From: G963676095 sp963676095 | GTDB taxonomy: Bacteria > Bacteroidota > Bacteroidia > Bacteroidales > Prolixibacteraceae | Length of the DNA: 64,000 nucleotides | NCBI GenBank assembly: GCA_963676095.1 | Contig: OY781040.1 | Span: 5,890,001 to 5,954,000, forward strand | Reading direction: 5' to 3' | Shown: one piece after another, positions 8,865-18,751 of the stretch | Layout: every line of letters begins with the position of its first letter | Position numbering within the stretch: position 1 is the first letter of the stretch | The notes under the pieces: model-generated | Told to the model about the DNA's origin: nothing | Seen by the model: only the letters and a program-made list of their open reading frames with translations | Databases searched by the model: none | Made by a program: the position numbers and the translations under genes

Positions 8865-11800
8865 TTATTTTTCCATGTTTTCCCCAACGTAATCCTTGGG
8901 TAAAACGCCAAAGCGGGCTTTGAAACATTTAGCGAAATAGGAGGAGGAACTGAAGGCGGTGCGGGCGCATATTTCGGAAACCGGGTATTCTCCCTGGAGC
9001 AGCAGTTCGGCCGCCTTATTCAGGCGCAGCACTTTCAGGTAATCGTTCGGCGTCATGCCGGTAATGCTTTTTATTTTCCTGTAAAAGCTGGAGCGGCTCA
9101 TAAACATCGTCTCTGCGATATTATCGATCGAGAAATCCAGTTCGGCGATGTGTTCTTCCACGTTACCGTACAAGCGCTCCAGAAACTCCTTGTCACGCTT
9201 TGGTACAGCCTCGCTTGCTACGGCCTGCGCAGGATCTGTTGACAACAGCTTCTGAAAGGCTATTTTCAACTGGATAAGGTTTCCGATCTGTTTACGCAGG
9301 TACTTTATGGAAAAAGGTTTCTCCAGGTAAACGTCGGCACCATATTCCATGCCTTCGATCTTTGAGTCAAGCGTTACCTTCGCCGTCAGCAGGATTACCG
9401 GGATGTGACTGTAATTAATGTCGGTCTTGACGGCCTTGCACAGCTCAAATCCGTCCATTTCGGGCATCATCACGTCGCTTACGATCAGGTCGATATTTTC
9501 CGAAGAAAGGATGTCCAGGGCCAGGCGACCGTTCGACGCCTTCAACACCGTGAAGAATGACCTGAGGGAATCTTCGATCATATCCAGTAACTCCGTGTTA
9601 TCTTCCACCAGCAATATTTTGTAGTCTTTGAACGGTGTGCCGGCTGTTTCAGGATCCTCCGGGGGTTGGTCACCAATCAGTTCGCGATTTTTCATATCCT
9701 GAATTTTACCGTTAACCGGCAATAATTCTTCCTCAACGGATTGCAGGGGGATCGATAATACAAACGAAGCCCCGTTCCATTCGTTATCTTTCAGGGTAAT
9801 ATGTCCGTGATGACTTTCTGCCAGGGACCTGGAAAAGGCAAGGCCGATTCCGGTACCCTGGTTACTTTTGTGACTGTCTGACTGGTAGAAAGCCTCAAAA
9901 ACTTTTTCCTTTTCTTCATCGGGGACCCCGGGGCCGTCGTCTGCAACACCAATTTCGAAATGGTCATCAAAAGGTTCCAACTGAAGCCTGATGCTCTTCC
10001 TGGCATGCTTAAGCGCATTACTCATTAGATTGATCAGTATCTTAGCCACTTTCTCCCTGTCGATGGCGGTCACCACATCCTTTTCGGGCAACGACAGGAT
10101 GATCTCGATCTGCTTTAACCCGGCAGAATAAACAAATTGATCGTACAGTTCATTAACCAAGCCATTAAGAGACTGGTCGTGAAGGTCCAGCACAACCCCT
10201 TTATTTTCTATTTTCTGAAAATCGAGCAGCTGGTTGACCACATGAAGAAGATAATTCACATTTTTATTGATGGCGGTGAGATATTTGGACGTTTTAGGCC
10301 CTGGTCCCTCATCAGACAATCGTTCCAGCGGGAGCTTGATCAAACTCAGCGGGGTCCTGATTTCATGTACCAGGTTGACAAAGAAATTAATCTTCGACTG
10401 GTAAACTTCTTTTTCTGTTTTGATCTGGTACGCCTCCATTTGTCTTGCAAACTTTGTCCTCGCTTTCGCAATCAGGTACCGGTAAATCATATAGCCGGCA
10501 CCAACGATAATCAGAAAGTAGGCCCAGTAAGCATAGCCGGAACTCCACCATGGCGGAAGGATCGTCAGGCGGACAGTCGCCGCCTGTTCGTTCCACCTGT
10601 GATCATTATTGGTCCCTTTTACCCGGAATACATACTCCCCGTCAGGCAGGTTGGTATAGGATGCGATGTTTACATTTCCGTTATCCACCCAATTATTATC
10701 GAACCCTTCCAGGATATATTTATACCTGTTCTTGTCCGGTTGCTCATAGCTGAGCGCCCTGAACTCGAAAGCAATGCTGTTATTTCCATAGGGAAGCGTT
10801 ATTTCTTTCGTGGTATAAACCGGTCCGTTCAGGTGCAGTACTTCTTTGTTTTTCTTCGCATTGGTATTATAAAGTTTCGCGTCGGTAATATAAACCGGGG
10901 GAATAAAATCGTTTTCCACAAAATCGTTTGGAAAAAACGAGTTGAACCCATTGATCCCGCCAAAGTACAGCATATCGTTGCGTGATTTCAGCGATGCCCT
11001 GAAATTGAATTGATTGCCTTGCAAACCATCCTCCTTTGTAAAAAGTCTCATGCTTGTTTTATCGTCCGGATTTACCCGCACTAACCCGGCATTTCCGGAT
11101 ATCCAGAAGTTCCCTAAAATATCCTCTTCGATGGAATAGACGACCTTCCCCGGCAAGATCTGATTCTGAGGATCGAAATCGGTAAAGGATTCCGGTTCTT
11201 CGTTAAAATAGCACAGCCCTCCACCATTTGTTCCGAACCACATCTTTCCGTCTATGTCTTCGTAAATAGTTATGATCGAATTGCTTGCAATTGATTTTGG
11301 GTTGTCTTCTTCACGGACATAATGTTTCCATTGATTATTTTTTGGATTGAGCCGAAATAGACCCGCATTGTCAGTTGCAATCCACAGATAGCCCGATTTG
11401 TCTTCCATGATGTCGAACACGGAAGTCATGGTCCCGACAAAATTCAGTGTTTCAAAACGATCAGATAACCGGTCATACCTGCAAAGCCCCCAGGTCGTAC
11501 CGACATAAATATTTTGTTCCCGGTCCCGGTAAAGCGATAAAACATCATTGCTGCAAATCGTTGTTGAGGAATTCCTGACATGATAATATTCGGTCAGTTT
11601 ATTTTTTTTCAGGTCCAGTATTTTTAATCCGCTGCCGTAAGTTCCGATCCAAAGGTTATCGTCGTCCAGCAGTAACGACCGGATATCCAGCTTTTGGGTT
11701 ATTCCTGGTACCGGGTAAGGTTTGATCTCCTGTGTGCTGACATTCAGGAATTTTAGCCCGTCCTGGCTGCCTACCCAAATATTTCCGTCGCTGTTCTCGC

Positions 11801-12866
11801 AAAACTGACTGATCACCTTTCCGGTACATGACCGGGTGTCATATGTCGGGGGAAAATAATTGAACACGATCGTTTGTTTGGGAAGGTAATTTACGCCCCC
11901 CAGGTAAGTCGAGATCCAGAAACCGCCCTCTTTATCTTTCAATATAGAAAATATTGACTGATCGCTGAGGCTCCTGGGGTTCATCACATTGTCGATACGG
12001 ACAAATCTACCATCCTGAATGTAAAAAATATACAATCCGTTATCAGAGCCGATAAGCAACTCTCTCTCTGAATATTTGGCAATGGCCCGTATGGTACCGA
12101 CATGCTGTTCTTTACTACTATATTGGTCTATCTGCTTTGTTTTGCTGTCAAGGGAATTGAGCATACTGGCCCCGACACTGAACCAGACCTTATCTCCGAC
12201 AGTTTTGATGCAGTTGATCCGCAGGTTCTCTGCATCCTTCTTATCGAGAAAGGAAACATATGAACCGAGATATTTTCCATTCTGATCGTAGCAGATTAAT
12301 CCTTCCTGAAGAGAAGAGGAATAAATGCGGTAGGTCCGGTCTTCACTGATATCCCAGACAAAAGAAGTGTACTGGCTATTTTGTGTCAGGGTACCGGTTC
12401 CCGGATCATAAATGAAAATTCCCTGCCCCAGGGTTGCGATCCATATTTGTCCTTTGCCTGTCTGGATGATTTTTTTCACCTCGCTGCTGATCGATACGTT
12501 GTATTGGGTTTTCGTGTCGAAAGGCTTGAATTCCCCGTTTAAGCGGTTGTAGATGTAAATGCCCTGGTTTGTCCCCACCCAGATATTACGATCGTTGTCT
12601 TCAAACAAGGTTTGTACGGAATTATTTCCCAGCGAGAATTTGTCCTGGTAGTCGTTCCTGAATATTTTGAATTTTTTTCCGTCGAACAGGTTAAGCCCGT
12701 CGTTTGTTCCGAACCACATAAAACCGTAGCTATCCTGCAATACGCACCATACGGTGTTGTGTGACAGACCATTTTCAACCTGGTATTTTTTAAAATAGAA
12801 TGATTGAGCAAATGACTGATTTGCAATGAGGCCAACTAACAAGCAAAATATCCAGAATTTTCTCAT
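8865..12866 (-). CDS. Hybrid two-component system regulator (HTCS)
   Basis: A 1333-residue protein, full length for the family. Signal peptide (residues 1-20, ending SFAQ), a two-component propeller sensor of many DGL/GLW/IWVGT repeats to about residue 690, a Y_Y_Y domain, one membrane helix near 780, HisKA with phosphoacceptor His833 (HEIRTPLS), HATPase_c (NLMSNALKHA, DDGPG, GTGIGL), a receiver domain at 1082-1197 with Asp1130 (SDVMMPEMDG), and an AraC-type HTH from about 1225. It senses a glycan in the periplasm and activates a utilisation locus. No SusC/D pair is adjacent; its nearest partner is the truncated gene converging on it, so its target may be elsewhere or lost. Confidence 0.95.
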   Translation of the reverse strand: MRKFWIFCLLVGLIANQSFAQSFYFKKYQVENGLSHNTVWCVLQDSYGFMWFGTNDGLNLFDGKKFKIFRNDYQDKFSLGNNSVQTLFEDNDRNIWVGTNQGIYIYNRLNGEFKPFDTKTQYNVSISSEVKKIIQTGKGQIWIATLGQGIFIYDPGTGTLTQNSQYTSFVWDISEDRTYRIYSSSLQEGLICYDQNGKYLGSYVSFLDKKDAENLRINCIKTVGDKVWFSVGASMLNSLDSKTKQIDQYSSKEQHVGTIRAIAKYSERELLIGSDNGLYIFYIQDGRFVRIDNVMNPRSLSDQSIFSILKDKEGGFWISTYLGGVNYLPKQTIVFNYFPPTYDTRSCTGKVISQFCENSDGNIWVGSQDGLKFLNVSTQEIKPYPVPGITQKLDIRSLLLDDDNLWIGTYGSGLKILDLKKNKLTEYYHVRNSSTTICSNDVLSLYRDREQNIYVGTTWGLCRYDRLSDRFETLNFVGTMTSVFDIMEDKSGYLWIATDNAGLFRLNPKNNQWKHYVREEDNPKSIASNSIITIYEDIDGKMWFGTNGGGLCYFNEEPESFTDFDPQNQILPGKVVYSIEEDILGNFWISGNAGLVRVNPDDKTSMRLFTKEDGLQGNQFNFRASLKSRNDMLYFGGINGFNSFFPNDFVENDFIPPVYITDAKLYNTNAKKNKEVLHLNGPVYTTKEITLPYGNNSIAFEFRALSYEQPDKNRYKYILEGFDNNWVDNGNVNIASYTNLPDGEYVFRVKGTNNDHRWNEQAATVRLTILPPWWSSGYAYWAYFLIIVGAGYMIYRYLIAKARTKFARQMEAYQIKTEKEVYQSKINFFVNLVHEIRTPLSLIKLPLERLSDEGPGPKTSKYLTAINKNVNYLLHVVNQLLDFQKIENKGVVLDLHDQSLNGLVNELYDQFVYSAGLKQIEIILSLPEKDVVTAIDREKVAKILINLMSNALKHARKSIRLQLEPFDDHFEIGVADDGPGVPDEEKEKVFEAFYQSDSHKSNQGTGIGLAFSRSLAESHHGHITLKDNEWNGASFVLSIPLQSVEEELLPVNGKIQDMKNRELIGDQPPEDPETAGTPFKDYKILLVEDNTELLDMIEDSLRSFFTVLKASNGRLALDILSSENIDLIVSDVMMPEMDGFELCKAVKTDINYSHIPVILLTAKVTLDSKIEGMEYGADVYLEKPFSIKYLRKQIGNLIQLKIAFQKLLSTDPAQAVASEAVPKRDKEFLERLYGNVEEHIAELDFSIDNIAETMFMSRSSFYRKIKSITGMTPNDYLKVLRLNKAAELLLQGEYPVSEICARTAFSSSSYFAKCFKARFGVLPKDYVGENMEK

Positions 12867-13011
12867 AAGTTTAGGTCATTTACATGGGAACTGTCAACGG
12901 TTTATTGTTGAAGCGCGAGGCAAAAATAGAATAAAAAAACCAATATGCTCTAATAGTTTCAGTTATCATTTCTGTGTTTTTATTAAGAAATATCTGTATA
13001 TTTTCATCAGC

Positions 13012-13045
13012 ATTCAACCCTCCGGGTTGTAACGGAGGGTTGAAT
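13012..13045. repeat. Perfect 13-bp inverted repeat upstream of the HTCS gene
   Basis: ATTCAACCCTCCG (13012-13024) and CGGAGGGTTGAAT (13033-13045) with an 8-nt loop lie about 150 bp upstream of the regulator's start. No T run follows on either strand. It could be an operator or a cruciform. Otherwise the 12867-13185 interval shows nothing I can name. Confidence 0.5.
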
Positions 13046-13185
13046 ATTCATTACCTTAATGTAATTGGAGGAAAACCATGTATTACTCAGAAAATCACAA
13101 TCTCCGAGAGAGTTGAACTTTATCCATTAATGACTGATTTTTCAAGGTTCTTTTTTATAGGCATTTAGATCAAAATCGTTTCTGG

Positions 13186-14612
13186 TAATTAAGTTAACAA
13201 TTACCAGACAGAGCCCTTTTATAAAAACGATAACCTTGGGGTACCGGACCGGGCAACGCCCTTCAAACGGCCGCAGGCCATCAAACCATCTCAAACAGAC
13301 GAAGTCCTTTCATTCCGCCCGGAAGAAGCAATCTACCCTTATCAACCGTTTCCCGCGGGCGGGAGGTAATGATCCGGATTCGCTTCTTACCCGGGGTGCC
13401 GCTCCTGACGTCGCTTACCCCGGGTTACCAAAACATGACCCCTCCGGGGCCAGGGGTGAAACCGGTATCGTCATTATTTTTAAACACGTTATCAAAATCA
13501 CCCATGATAATTAAATTAACAATTACCAGACAGAGCCCTTTTATAAAAACGATAACCTTGGGGTAGCGGACCGGGCAACGCCCTTCAAACGGCCGCAGGC
13601 CATCAAACCACCTCAAACAGACGAAGTCCTTTCATTCCGCCCGGAAGAAGCAATCTACCCTTATCAACTGTTTCCCGCGGGCGGGTGGCAATGATCGGGG
13701 GACGCTCCTTGCCCGGGGTGCCGCTCCTATCGTCGCTTACCCCGGGTTATTTAGATTTGTCCCTTTCAGGGACCAGGGTGAAGCCTACATCGCCGTTATT
13801 TTTAAACTCATTATTAAAATCAATCATGTTAATTAAATAAACAACGACCCTCGAACGGCAAAGCCTCAAACATTTTCAAACACGAAGTGTCAAACCTGCT
13901 CGAACGGCGAAGCCCAAACCCTTCAAACGGCCGAAGGCCATCAAACCCTTCAAACGGCGTAGCCCCTCCGCCCGGAAAAAGAAATCTACTCCGCCCAACC
14001 CTTTCCCGCGGGCGGGTGGCAATGATTGGGGGACGCTCCTTACCCGGGGTGCCGCTCCTATCGTCGCTTACCCCGGGTTATTTAGATTTGTCCCCTTCAG
14101 GGACCAGGGTAGTGCCGGCATCCCCGTTATGTTTAAACTCACTATTAAAATCGTCCCTGTTAATTAAATAAACAACAGCAGCCAAAGCCCTTTCATAAAA
14201 CCGGCAACATTTGGGTCCGGAACGGGCAACGCCCTCAAACGGCCGTAGGCCATCAAACCATCTCAAACAGACGAAGTCCTTTCATTCCGCCCGGAAGAAG
14301 CAATCTACCCTTATCAACCGTTTCCCGCGGGCGGGAGGTAATGATCCGGATTCGCTTCTTACCCGGGGTGCCGCTCCTGACGTCGCTTACCCCGGGTTAC
14401 CAAAACATGACCCCTCCGGGGCCAGGGGTGAAACCGGTATCGTCATTATTTTTAAACACGTTATCAAAATCGCCCATGATAATTAAGTTAACAATTACCA
14501 GACAGAGCCCTTTTATAAAAACGATAACCTTGGGGTACCGGACCGGGCAACGCCCTTCAAACGGCCGCAGGCCATCAAACTCCTCAAACGGCGAAGCCTC
14601 AAACCTTTTTTA
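13186..14612. repeat. Array of ~325-bp repeats, about 4.4 copies, non-coding
   Basis: Successive copies begin near 13186, 13511, 13836, 14161 and 14480 (the last partial). Each unit has AT-rich TTAATTAA-containing ends, a GC-rich core ACCCGGGGTGCCG...CTTACCCCGGGT, and a set of short palindromes (GGCC-GNA-GGCC, GGC-GAA-GCC, ACAC-GAA-GTGT) joined by TCAAAC linkers. Open frames across it are by-products of periodicity: the same peptides recur in each unit and in the inverted array at 20846-22410. I see no protein, promoter or mobile-element gene inside. Parts (about 14017-14245) are near identical, inverted, to about 21335-21560. Confidence 0.85.
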
Positions 14613-14688
14613 ACGGACAATGCCCCTGCATTGCATTTTCCGGTTCTGACCTTGCTGATTGGATTTATTGTGCCCTGCCAATTCCCTG

Positions 14689-14950
14689 TCATTTTCCGTA
14701 TAGAGAAATTTCAGCAATACTGGTAAACGGGTCCCTGTTGCTGTCCGGCAGACGTATTTTCAGGAAGCGTCCCCGGGCCGTTGATACTGGCTCCGGCAGG
14801 GGAGATGTCGTCCCGTCTTCGGTTGCCCCGGTAATCCATACCCGTGCCCAGACAGGTATGGAAAAAAGAGGAACAAGGAGAAAATGGAAACACGCAGCCG
14901 TGTCCTTCTTGGTTTTTTCGTGGATTAAATGGTCCAGGGTTAGCAAATAA
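14689..14950 (-). pseudogene. Remnant of a discoidin-type sugar-binding domain
   Basis: The minus frame ends RGRFLKIRLPDSNRDPFTSIAEISLYGK followed by a stop at 14689-14691 (segment quoted in parts: RGRFLKIRLPD, then SIAEISLYGK). This is the usual end of an F5/8 type C domain. Upstream the reading soon loses similarity and no start or catalytic domain is present. It is the 3' scrap of a glycoside hydrolase or surface protein destroyed by the adjoining repeat array. The segment 14951-15116 holds nothing recognisable. Confidence 0.5.
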
Positions 14951-15116
14951 TTGTTTTATAGATAGGATCCAATGACCACAGATGATAGACAAAGCTTGAA
15001 CTGTCCAAATAAATTTTTAGAAAAAAATATACCATGAATCGACTCTTTCTTTTTACAATAAGTGGTTAAAGGGAAAAGATAAATAGCGCCCAGAAATAAA
15101 CCTTAACGGGACAACC

Positions 15117-15153
15117 AAAAAAAGGCTGTCCTTTTTTGGGGATAGCCTTTTTT
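15117..15153 (-). terminator. Bidirectional rho-independent terminator
   Basis: AAAAAAAGGCTGTCC (15117-15131) pairs with GGATAGCCTTTTTT (15140-15153) around an 8-nt loop. On the minus strand it lies 27 bp after the phospholipase stop and ends in a T run; the plus strand also ends in T6. Confidence 0.85.
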
Positions 15154-15179
15154 ATAGGAATCATTTTCAAACTCCGATT

Positions 15180-16871
15180 CTATTCTTTTATATCCGGATT
15201 GAGTGCCTTGATAATTGCAGCTTTACCAGTATCATTTGTCCCGATCATCCAATATGCCTGGTTGGCCAGCAGATTTGCCTGTGCAGGTGTCAATTGTATC
15301 AACGGATGTAATGGAGGCGGACCATTTTGTTCGAAAGTGCATATGGCAGGAAAGTTTTCCAGGCCTGGAATTTTGAATTTGCCTGTTTCAGGGTCGTAAA
15401 TACCCCCCATTGCAAGACCTTCATTGAATGCCGGGCAGGTATCTACCACGACCCAGGTAATAATTGCCTTCCATCCATTTTTAATTCCAAACCGTGTATT
15501 GGTTTGTACCTCATAGGTTTCCGTAACCACGATTGGCATATTATCTGCCTTTGCCGTGGCCAACTTCGTTTTTAAACTTTCAAAGTCTTCTGTTTTAAAA
15601 AATTGTTGGAAGGCATCATAAGATGACTCAATATTATATTGGGGAGGATCAGAATCCTTGACTTTAGAATAGATAGGCGCTCCGAAAAGTCTTGCTATCT
15701 GGTTATAGCCATAATGACGTTGTTCTATCTCGCAGGTCTTATCTGTGATGGCGTTGATATCGAAAGGCTCAGTGATGAACAATACGATATTTTTAACTTT
15801 TCTTGCAAGAAGCGAAGCGAGTCCTGTATCTTCAGAGATTCCCCCGTCTCCGAATAAATAATTTTGAGTCATAAGAGGAAAACCTTCTTTGTCGTCTGCC
15901 GGATTCCAATAATTGAATGCCGGTAAGAATAAGGTAAGGTCTTTTAATTCATTTTGTTCTTGTGCAAGCACTTGTTCAATGGCTGAGCCACTGGTTCCAA
16001 CAGGACTACTCAGTATAAGCGGCTGGCTGGCTTCATCCACAGTTATTGTCTTTTCTGTTGTATCAGCAACCGGGTCAACGGTATTAAATCCAAATGGTTC
16101 GACGAAATAGCCACCGATTGTCTCATCTGAACTATCCTGACCTTGATTGCCAATCGTGCCACAATAAAGCGGTGTAAATTCAAATGGAAATGCATTGTAA
16201 CTATCGCCTTCGGGTACTCTCGGAGGCGTCAATAATGTACCATTCATAATGTAAAAGGGGCTGTTCTCATCCGGATTGTTTTCGTTCGTAAAAAGTTTCA
16301 GAAAGACGGTATCTTTTAAGTCTTTATTTCGGCTTTTGATATTTTCAATTGAATTATCATCACAACTGAAATACCCTGAAGTATTATGCAAATCGAATGG
16401 CTTCAGGAATATTTGACCAACAGCTCTTGTAAAAGCCTCATGTCCGAGTTCTATGTTGTCAACAGTAAGTTTTCCGATTAATGCGTCGGTCACAGCCTTC
16501 AACATGGAACCATCTTCATCAGGCTCTTCTATTTCGCTGGCTTTCATTTGGCTGAGGTCAGACTTGATTTGGGTTCCAAAGTATTTTGTCCGGTGGTTTA
16601 CATCCAGCGCATAGCAATAGGCGGCCGTACCCCACGTACCTCCGGAAACTCCGGAGATATATTTGACATTTTTCATTAAACCCGTATCTTCTAAGGCTTT
16701 AATAAAACCAGGAGCAAGTGCCGCAGAGACAGTGCCGCCTCCAGAGAATGCAATTCCGCAATTGGGGCGATTCTGAATTGCTTTATAAGTCAATTCCGGG
16801 TCGCTGTTTTCAGGAAAACCTGATTGATCGGATACTGGCATCTGCCAGTATCTTGCAGTAATTTTACTCAT
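15180..16871 (-). CDS. cPLA2/lysophospholipase-like acyl hydrolase
   Basis: A 563-residue cytoplasmic-looking protein without signal peptide. Residues 39-46 are GIAFSGGG (oxyanion-hole region), residues 74-78 GVSGG carry the nucleophile Ser76, and FGDGGISEDTG places the catalytic Asp at 342, giving the Ser-Asp dyad of the patatin/cPLA2 superfamily. The FSGGG...SGVSGGTWG pattern and the D-G-G followed by a segment resembling EN.PL are closer to eukaryotic-type cytosolic phospholipase A2 or phospholipase B than to ordinary bacterial patatins. It would hydrolyse phospholipid acyl esters. It is a single gene with its own terminator, isolated between repeat arrays, so recent acquisition is plausible. 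Confidence 0.8.
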   Translation of the reverse strand: MSKITARYWQMPVSDQSGFPENSDPELTYKAIQNRPNCGIAFSGGGTVSAALAPGFIKALEDTGLMKNVKYISGVSGGTWGTAAYCYALDVNHRTKYFGTQIKSDLSQMKASEIEEPDEDGSMLKAVTDALIGKLTVDNIELGHEAFTRAVGQIFLKPFDLHNTSGYFSCDDNSIENIKSRNKDLKDTVFLKLFTNENNPDENSPFYIMNGTLLTPPRVPEGDSYNAFPFEFTPLYCGTIGNQGQDSSDETIGGYFVEPFGFNTVDPVADTTEKTITVDEASQPLILSSPVGTSGSAIEQVLAQEQNELKDLTLFLPAFNYWNPADDKEGFPLMTQNYLFGDGGISEDTGLASLLARKVKNIVLFITEPFDINAITDKTCEIEQRHYGYNQIARLFGAPIYSKVKDSDPPQYNIESSYDAFQQFFKTEDFESLKTKLATAKADNMPIVVTETYEVQTNTRFGIKNGWKAIITWVVVDTCPAFNEGLAMGGIYDPETGKFKIPGLENFPAICTFEQNGPPPLHPLIQLTPAQANLLANQAYWMIGTNDTGKAAIIKALNPDIKE

Positions 16872-17514
16872 TTTTTTTGTTTAAAAAGTTATCCCTACTC
16901 TTTTATCCAGGATTTTTGGGTTACTCCTAACAATCAGTCTAATACAGAAATAAACTCCAGGGTTCTGAACCTGGATTATAACTAAATTTTATATGCTGTT
17001 TTGGACAGAGATAATGGAGTGCCTCTTATAGAGTCTTATCAAGCCCATTTTTTCCAAGAAGATGGATTATTTAGTTCAGTTTTTCTCCAAACCTTCTTCA
17101 ATTGCTTATTTTCCCCAATTGATTTTTTAGCGAAATAAATTCTTTTTAAATTTTTATTTTATAAAACGTTTTTTATGGAAAATTGTTTATAACTAATTTA
17201 GTTTTGAGGATGTTGTTATTGTCGATGTCAAACTATTTGCCACATCAGCAACTTATAAAAAAGAGGAGGAAACAAGCAGGCCTTAAAAATAGGTATTCTT
17301 GCTGTATTCCATGCCAAATAGTGTTTTCAATGGGTTTTTGTTTTTATATCAGACAGATTTATTCGCGGGTATCAGTCCGGGGCCCGTTTATCCGGGGAAA
17401 AATCTCTTTAGGGTAAAACATCCGGGGGTTTTATCCTTTTTCATGAGTCTGGGCCGGTTTCCGGCAACATAAGCATTGGCCAGGCCTTTACTGTAATCCG
17501 TATCTCATTGGGGC
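16872..17514. other. AT-rich intergenic segment without recognisable gene
   Basis: This 643-bp stretch upstream of the phospholipase gene is AT-rich and should hold its promoter on the minus strand. I could not assign a convincing TTTG/TAnnTTTG pair. The short open frames in it do not resemble proteins. Confidence 0.5.
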
Positions 17515-17632
17515 GTGAGGCCGTTTCACTAACGTGTGGGAGGGTGTCTATCGAATGCTTGTGAAGAGGTCTCACTAACGTTTGTGAGGATGGCTCCTCT
17601 GATTGGGAAAGGATGGATACTGACTATGCTTC
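17515..17632 (+). repeat. Copy 1 of a dispersed hairpin repeat (CTCACTAACGTTTGTGAG type)
   Basis: Four degenerate ~24-bp units, such as CTCACTAACGTTTGTGAG, each able to fold as CTCAC/GTGAG, are followed by the tail GGCTCCTCTGATTGGGAAAG. The same block occurs at 23935-24062 and 45003-45130. It contains no gene. At the other two places it borders truncated genes. Confidence 0.75.
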
Positions 17633-17745
17633 TGAAAAAGAACAAAATGGAAAGTCGGTTAGGCAACGGAATGCAGACAAATCATATAAAACGGTATGAG
17701 AAATAAGCGAAATGAAGACCTTGTTTCGCAAATAAATGCAGGCAA

Positions 17746-17910
17746 ATGTCTACTTTTATATCAGATAAAACAGTAAGGACTACCGGATTTTCTTTCACCG
17801 GGACAGCCTTAAAAGTGTCTGAGCGGTATGGCGGAAAAGTGGCACAGCTTGTCCCGGATTTCCGGGATACAGTTCTTTTGGGGCGTAAGTTATCTGGAGC
17901 AGCAATTTGA
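17746..17910 (+). pseudogene. Short open frame, probably a gene remnant
   Basis: ATG at 17746 opens a 54-codon frame (MSTFISDKTVRTTG... ending RKLSGAAI). The composition is protein-like and the frame ends just at the start of the next gene, but I do not recognise it. The possible cassette boundary at 17889 falls in its last codons, so the real gene may have been cut there. Confidence 0.3.
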
Positions 17911-17913
17911 GAG

Positions 17914-18480
17914 ATGATAGAAATAGAAACCAAATATTTTACAAACAGACAGGATTGGAGAAAATGGCTCGAAAATAACTTTGAGACAAGAGATGATATT
18001 TGGTTGGAATATCCAAAAAAAGAAACGGGAAAAAAGAGAATTTTGTATAATGACGCCGTTGAGGAAGCTCTATGTTTTGGGTGGATTGACACAACTGTCA
18101 AGTCATTAAATATTGAAACCACAATACAGCGTTTTTGTAAAAGAAGAAACTACACGATCTATTCCCAAGCCAATAAGGAACGACTGAATTGGTTGCTTGA
18201 AAGTGGACTAATTCACAATTCCTTAGTTAAAGACATAGAAAAAGTAGCAAAAGAAAAATTTGTATTTCCGGCAGATATTATTGAAAAATTGAAAACAGAC
18301 AAGAACACGTGGAAAAACTTTCAAAAGATGTCCGGCCCATATAAACGAATCAGAATTGCATATATCGAAAGTGCGAGAAAAAGGCCAGAAGAATTTGAGA
18401 AACGCTTGAACAATTTTATCGACAAAACCAAAGAGAATAAATTGATAAAGGGATTTGGAGGAATTGAAAAATATTATTGA
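17914..18480 (+). CDS. YdeI/OmpD-associated family protein
   Basis: A 188-residue cytoplasmic protein with the family signature: W-LEYPKKETGKKRILYNDAVEEALCFGWIDT (read in parts: EYPKKETGKKR, then EALCFGWID), followed by R-RNYTIYSQANKER and the helical C-terminal half with YIESARKRPEEFEKR. Family members are described as YdeI/OmpD-associated or bacteriocin-protection proteins, with no firm biochemical role. It is flanked by GTTATCTGGAGCAGC at 17889 and GCTGCCAATAAAC at 18491, a loose reverse-complement match, so it may be a solitary integron-like cassette. Such proteins are common cassette cargo as I recall. Confidence 0.85.
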   Translation: MIEIETKYFTNRQDWRKWLENNFETRDDIWLEYPKKETGKKRILYNDAVEEALCFGWIDTTVKSLNIETTIQRFCKRRNYTIYSQANKERLNWLLESGLIHNSLVKDIEKVAKEKFVFPADIIEKLKTDKNTWKNFQKMSGPYKRIRIAYIESARKRPEEFEKRLNNFIDKTKENKLIKGFGGIEKYY

Positions 18481-18490
18481 ATAAAAAACT

Positions 18491-18560
18491 GCTGCCAATA
18501 AACAGGCGTTCTGGCGGCACGCAGTGCCAAGCAGGAATGGCAGGTTGAACAACAATTCCG
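18491..18560 (+). other. Possible attC-like end of the YdeI cassette
   Basis: GCTGCCAATAAAC (18491-18503), 10 bp after the stop, matches with gaps the reverse complement of GTTATCTGGAGCAGC (17889-17903) before the gene. The following bases GGCGTTCTGGCGGCACGCAGTGCC can partly pair. The match is weaker than for the cassettes in 24-51 kb. Positions 18561-18750 show nothing further. Confidence 0.3.
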
Positions 18561-18751
18561 GTAAATGTGCTATGAAGTTATCAAAGGGAGACCCGTTCTG
18601 TTAAACTTTGTTTTGAGGTGGTTTTCGGCGTTTATCCCTTGACAGACAGTCCGGTGTTCTTTGTTTATTGTTTTTGAACCGCCCCATTGAGGGCAAAAAT
18701 ATCCGGGAATATCTGTGGTCCTCCTGAGTATCGCTATAGTATAAATCTTGC

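Noticed and set aside
10137..10985. 282-codon plus-strand frame
   Set aside because: It is antisense to the well-supported HTCS gene and has no recognisable features.
13236..14613. Several open frames of 60-95 codons on both strands, with peptides like LPGVPLLSSLTPGY
   Set aside because: They repeat with the ~325-bp unit and occur in overlapping frames of GC-rich palindromic DNA; no protein family, start signal or codon pattern supports them.
17515..17632. Hairpin block considered as a CRISPR array
   Set aside because: Units of ~24 bp follow each other without spacers and all units are diverged versions of one palindrome.
17682..18122. 146-codon minus-strand frame
   Set aside because: Antisense to the YdeI-family gene, which has clear family motifs.
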